Source: Amycolatopsis iheyensis
Lineage (GTDB): Bacteria > Actinomycetota > Actinomycetes > Mycobacteriales > Pseudonocardiaceae
Length of the DNA: 64,000 nt
Reading direction: 5' to 3'
NCBI RefSeq assembly: GCF_024703995.1
Contig: NZ_JAMXQV010000024.1
Coordinates: forward strand, 1 to 64,000
Both the position numbers and the translations under genes were made by a program. Position 1 is the stretch's first letter. Every line of letters starts with the position of its first letter. The notes beneath the pieces were generated by a model that was not told where the DNA came from, ran no database searches, and was given only the letters and a program-made list of their open reading frames with translations. Positions 60,916 to 64,000 of the stretch are shown in pieces.

Positions 60916-61175
60916 CGCTGTGCCTGAGCGGGTGAGACGAGCGCGGCTTCGAGGGCGCGGCGGATCGCCGAGTTCGCCGCGAGAGACTGGCGTGACGACG
61001 CGAGTGCCGCTACCGCGGCTGCGGCACCGAGCGTCGCCGGCAGCGGCTGCCCCAGGGCGACGAGCACAACCACGAAGGCCGCCAACACGAGAAACCACAC
61101 CACGCTGTGGCCGGCTGCGACCGTGCCGCAGGTCCAACGCGGACGAAGACGAGCCTGGGACAGCAGGACAGACAC
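60912..61175 (-). CDS. Small two-helix membrane protein (87 aa)
   Basis: An 87-residue protein from GTG 61175, which is 5 nt after a perfect AAGGAG. Two hydrophobic helices (VVWFLVLAAFVVVLVALGQP and ATLGAAAAVAALASS) are followed by a polar helix (LAANSAIRRALEAALVSPAQ). It is translationally coupled to the tail-anchored XRE-like protein, and the two probably form a membrane complex. Longer upstream frames lack a ribosome-binding site. Confidence 0.55.
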   Translation of the reverse strand: MSVLLSQARLRPRWTCGTVAAGHSVVWFLVLAAFVVVLVALGQPLPATLGAAAAVAALASSRQSLAANSAIRRALEAALVSPAQAQR

Positions 61176-62336
61176 GACAGCTCCTTGCGAGACAGAGAGG
61201 AATGGCGCAGACCGCCGATTTCGAAGCAGAAACCGTGCGGTACGACGCGCCGGGATGAGAACCATCATGGCCACCACAAACAGCGCATGGGAAATCCAAA
61301 CCCACCCCCCAGGTCTGTGACGTGCACCACGATAGCGTCGGTCGGTGAGCCCCTGAAGCCTCCGACCTGGCCACCGGCGCGGAGCATGGCCGAGTGGCCG
61401 CTGCCAGGATCGCCCGGAGTGTCGTTTCTGCTGTTCAACCAGGGTGCCGGCCCGTGAGGGTCTGTCCGGGTTTTTCGCGACCTGTGGAAGTCTGCGGTAT
61501 CGAAGGTGAAGGCCTGCGGACGTGCCTAGACCAGCAGTTTTGCTTCTGCGGGGCTGGTGCCTCCATGCTGCCCGCGAACTGGGGTTTCTGGGGCATCGTA
61601 GACCCGGAAACGCCTGTTCAGGCGCCGTTTTCGGCGACCTCGCTACCGTTTCCGCTGGTCGCACGGTACGTGGGCGGCCGTGCGGCGTGCAGTTCTTCGC
61701 CGCGCCAGCCCAATTCGGCTTCGGGCACCGCCTGGCAGCGAGAACCTGCTGATCAGACGGGTCGGGTGAGTCCTCGCGCAGTCCTTGGCTCGGGGATCAA
61801 CTCCGCCGGCAAGGACCGGACAGAAACGCGGTCGCACCGGCCGAGACCTGCGGGTTCTCGTTCTTCGCGGCAATCCCGACCCTGGCGCGCCGGCAGGCCC
61901 GGGGCGTCGCAGGGCGAGTGGCCAGCCCCGCGTCCCTGCGGCCGACGTGGACGGGAAGCCGTGCGCAACGCCGATAGCTGCTGATCAGAGACGTGTGCCG
62001 CGCCGACAACCAGCCGCCCAGAACCCCGCGCATCTCACCCCGCGGGACCTTGGTCGGCCGGGTGCCGGTGGCGCAGCTACATCGCCGCACCGTTGGGCCC
62101 GTCGAGGTCGGGCGCCGAGCGCGGCGGGACGCCGGACCATCACCCGGGGGGGACACCCTGCGACCAGCGCCTGCGGAAATCCGCTGGTTCGCAGGGCGTG
62201 CTCAGTCGTGACGGTTCCCGCATTGGAACCGCGGCACCGCGCACGAAGGCGCGGGGCCGCCGCCACGATGATGGCGGCGACCCCGCGAGGTCGGCTACCT
62301 GGTGACCAGGGAAGCGAGAACCGACCGTCCGCGTGC
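61176..62336. other. Long stretch without a confident gene
   Basis: Nearly 1.2 kb with overlapping open frames on all strands but no good start, domain or composition; possibly decayed sequence. TGATCA-centred CTGATCAGA occurs twice (near 61751 and 61981). At 62250-62287 a strong stem-loop ends the region. Confidence 0.45.
62250..62287 (-). terminator. Strong stem-loop after the two-winged-helix gene
   Basis: CGCGGGG-C-CGCCGCC (62250-62264) pairs with GGCGGCG-A-CCCCGCG (62273-62287) around an 8-nt loop with a single C/A mismatch. It lies 49 nt downstream of the stop of the minus-strand regulator gene, so it is probably its terminator. Confidence 0.6.
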
Positions 62337-63194
62337 TCACGCGGTGGGGGCAACAACCGGGGTGTCTGTCTTGTCCGGGTTGATCGTGAACCGCTTCGGT
62401 GCCTCGCAGGTCTTGATCGCGTAGCCGTCGGCAACGAGCTTCTCCAGCGCGTTGTTCACCGCCCCGCCGGAGCGAGCGAGAGCCTTGCCGATCTGTGCGG
62501 GCCCGAAGCTCTCGCCCGGGCGTTCGGACAGGTATTCCTCGACCAGCCCCCGCAGTGCACCTTTCGCCAACCGGTCCTTCCCCGTCGACGGAGCCTCGGC
62601 CGTCACCACGCTCGAACCCGGCGAGTCCACGGCGGCGCCGGGCTTGTTGTCGCTCACTGGTGCCTCCGGCGGCCGGGCGTGGTTCTCCTGCGTGCTGTCG
62701 TCGTCGGTGGCTAGGGTGGGTCCGCCGCCGGCGGCAGCGTCGGCCTTGGCGTCCGTACCACTTGCCCGATCGTCGATCACAGTCTCGTCGCTGGCGGGGT
62801 CCTCTCCATCGTCGCTGATCGGTTCGGTTTGCTCGCTGGCTGCGACGTCCGCCGGGGCAGTCTTGCCGTTGGAATCGGCATGCGCGGCCGGGTCCGGCAG
62901 CGTGTCCTGCGGTTCGGATGCGGTGATAACGGTGTCCGACGGGATGAGCGTCCACGTGTCGGGCTTGCGAGGGCCGTCGGCTGCGGTGCGCACGGCCGCG
63001 CCGTCGCGGTCCCAGCGGGCGAGGATCTTCGCGGCGGTCGAGCGGCCCACCCCGGCCGCGATCGCCAGTTCGGCGGTCGTCGATCCGGGTTTGGTGGCCA
63101 GCACGGCGCGCACCTTGTCTGCCGTGGTCGATGCGTCGTTCGTGCCGGAGATGGCGTGCAGGGGACGGTCGGTGGTGGTGTTCCTGTGGGACAT
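62337..63194 (-). CDS. Two-winged-helix regulator (285 aa)
   Basis: A 285-residue protein from ATG 63194 after GGAGA. The N-terminal ~90 residues hold one HTH (TADKVRAVLATKPGSTTAEL, AIAAGVGRSTAAKILARWDR), an acidic low-complexity linker of about 110 residues follows, and the C-terminal domain (about 208-265) is a winged helix: RLAKGALRGLVEEYLSERPG then PAQIGKALARSGGAVNNALE. The C-terminal domain matches the N-terminal winged helix of the MoxR ATPase at 50859 position by position in its core. A role in controlling or partnering that array is inferred. Confidence 0.65.
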   Translation of the reverse strand: MSHRNTTTDRPLHAISGTNDASTTADKVRAVLATKPGSTTAELAIAAGVGRSTAAKILARWDRDGAAVRTAADGPRKPDTWTLIPSDTVITASEPQDTLPDPAAHADSNGKTAPADVAASEQTEPISDDGEDPASDETVIDDRASGTDAKADAAAGGGPTLATDDDSTQENHARPPEAPVSDNKPGAAVDSPGSSVVTAEAPSTGKDRLAKGALRGLVEEYLSERPGESFGPAQIGKALARSGGAVNNALEKLVADGYAIKTCEAPKRFTINPDKTDTPVVAPTA

Positions 63195-63463
63195 AACGTT
63201 CTCCGTGTGGATCGGTGGGAAGGGGATGGTCATGCCCCGGCCGGGGCTTGGCCCGCCGGTGCGCATCCGGTGGTTCGGGCTACACGACTATGGACGCTTC
63301 GTCACTGCCTCCATGTCAAGCGATCCGTCGACCTTTATCCGTCTCTTGTGGATGCTGCGGCTGTGACAACGCACGATGGTGGGCGAGACGAAGCAGGTTA
63401 GTTGGCGGCTCCAACGCCAAGGTGCGCTTGACATTTCTGATACACGGAGCGTGGATCGTCCCC

Positions 63464-63649
63464 ATGGACACGGCGAAAAATACCGACCCGCAGGCTCCCG
63501 TCACGCTTGAGCGCATCCTCAACAAGCTTCGAGTGAAGGTTCTGGACCGACAGTATTGCGATATCGGCCCTTACGCAGGTGCGTGGAGGGTCCACGTTGG
63601 GACGCTCTATCTGACCGATGACGAACTGCGCGCAGTGCTCGATCTTTGA
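63464..63649 (+). CDS. Small hypothetical protein (61 aa)
   Basis: A 61-residue protein from ATG 63464 with a weak upstream GGAG. It reads APVTLERILNKLRVKVLDRQ then YAGAWRVHVGTLYLTDDELR, a plausible small alpha/beta domain. An upstream TTG start in the same frame is possible. No family recognised. Confidence 0.45.
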   Translation: MDTAKNTDPQAPVTLERILNKLRVKVLDRQYCDIGPYAGAWRVHVGTLYLTDDELRAVLDL

Positions 63650-63798
63650 GCCTCTTGGTTCGAGCCGTCAGCCAACTACTGTGATCCGTTCCGCCATCTA
63701 TCGTGCAAAGTCACAGCGGCATAGGAGTCGAAGGCCTGTGAGGTTTCTCGACGAATCCGGCCATATTCGCTTGACGTTCGGCCGTCTACGGAGCGTCG

Positions 63799-64000
63799 AT
63801 GGACATGTCATGGACCAACGTGCGGTCTACCTTCACGAAGGATGTGTCTCCTGTGGACGAAACAGTGCTGCCCGCCCGCACCGACGATGGGGTGGCCTCA
63901 CCTGACGAACGGCCGAGTGGCGTCGCGGCCGATATTGTTCTGGTCCCCGCCGACTGCCCGATCCCCGTGCGCTGTCCTGAGCGCTTCGGGGCATTCCTGC
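63799..64000 (+). CDS. Partial ORF running off the window end
   Basis: ATG 63799 with GGAG 5 nt upstream opens a frame with no stop to base 64000, at least 67 residues. It reads MDMSWTNVRSTFTKDVSPVD, then a low-complexity stretch and VAADIVLVPADCPIPVRCPE. The overlapping 95-residue frame at 63618 is less convincing. Too little is visible to assign a family. Confidence 0.45.
   Translation, partial: MDMSWTNVRSTFTKDVSPVDETVLPARTDDGVASPDERPSGVAADIVLVPADCPIPVRCPERFGAFL

Noticed and set aside
61176..62336. Plus-strand ORFs of 196 and 309 codons
   Set aside because: Composition and lack of ribosome-binding site or recognisable segments; the second runs antisense into the two-winged-helix regulator.
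1..64000. CRISPR arrays or rRNA genes
   Set aside because: No regularly spaced repeats of CRISPR type and no rRNA-like sequence were seen.

Overview
The window is high-GC actinobacterial DNA. The gene families (beta-ketoadipate enzyme, Lsr2 paralogue, ECF sigma factor with a DUF742 partner, XRE/NB-ARC and LuxR-type AAA regulators, CYP105/107-like P450, actinobacterial Flp/Tad pilus locus) fit a Pseudonocardiaceae-type soil actinomycete such as an Amycolatopsis relative. That genus guess is inference from gene content, not from a marker gene.

Layout. (1) 0.1-4.5 kb is conserved chromosome: pcaB, a TMEM175-family channel-like protein, a DinB-fold protein, a secreted DUF11-type protein and a P-loop kinase. 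(2) At 4.59-4.88 kb a tRNA-Lys(UUU) gene is split in its anticodon loop by 222 nt flanked by an 8-nt direct repeat, followed by a decayed TniQ-like gene: the scar of a mobile element and the left edge of accessory DNA. (3) 5.8-17.2 kb is island-like: an ECF sigma/DUF742/membrane-protein operon, an orphan protein with a C-terminal HTH, a small DNA-binding protein beside a double-dyad operator, a solitary Hsp70-like ATPase, an overlapping pair of predicted nucleases (CoiA-like and endonuclease VII-like), an Lsr2 paralogue and small unknown proteins. (4) 17.7-22.9 kb holds a four-gene BMP-type (nucleoside-like) ABC importer and a methyltransferase. (5) 22.9-33.4 kb holds two divergent large AAA regulators, a P450, a YczE-like membrane protein, a cupin and two related small secreted proteins. 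(6) 33.7-49.1 kb is a complete Flp/Tad pilus locus: prepilin peptidase, CpaB-like SAF protein, TadZ-like ATPase, TadA, TadB, TadC, Flp pilin, three TadE/TadG-like pseudopilins, and at the end a membrane-anchored LysM-BTAD protein. (7) 50.0-59.6 kb is a nearly gapless co-directional array of about a dozen genes, mostly of unknown family, centred on a MoxR-like ATPase with a fused winged helix and a zincin-like/VWA protein. (8) 60-64 kb has two small membrane proteins with an XRE-like domain, and a two-winged-helix regulator whose C-terminal domain resembles the winged helix fused to the MoxR ATPase.

The best candidate for an undescribed system is the 50-59.6 kb MoxR/zincin-VWA array with its possible regulator at 62.3-63.2 kb. 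The split tRNA-Lys and the pair of secreted proteins sharing a TRIW motif are the other notable signals. Start codons were chosen by ribosome-binding sites, overlaps and family lengths. No database search was run.
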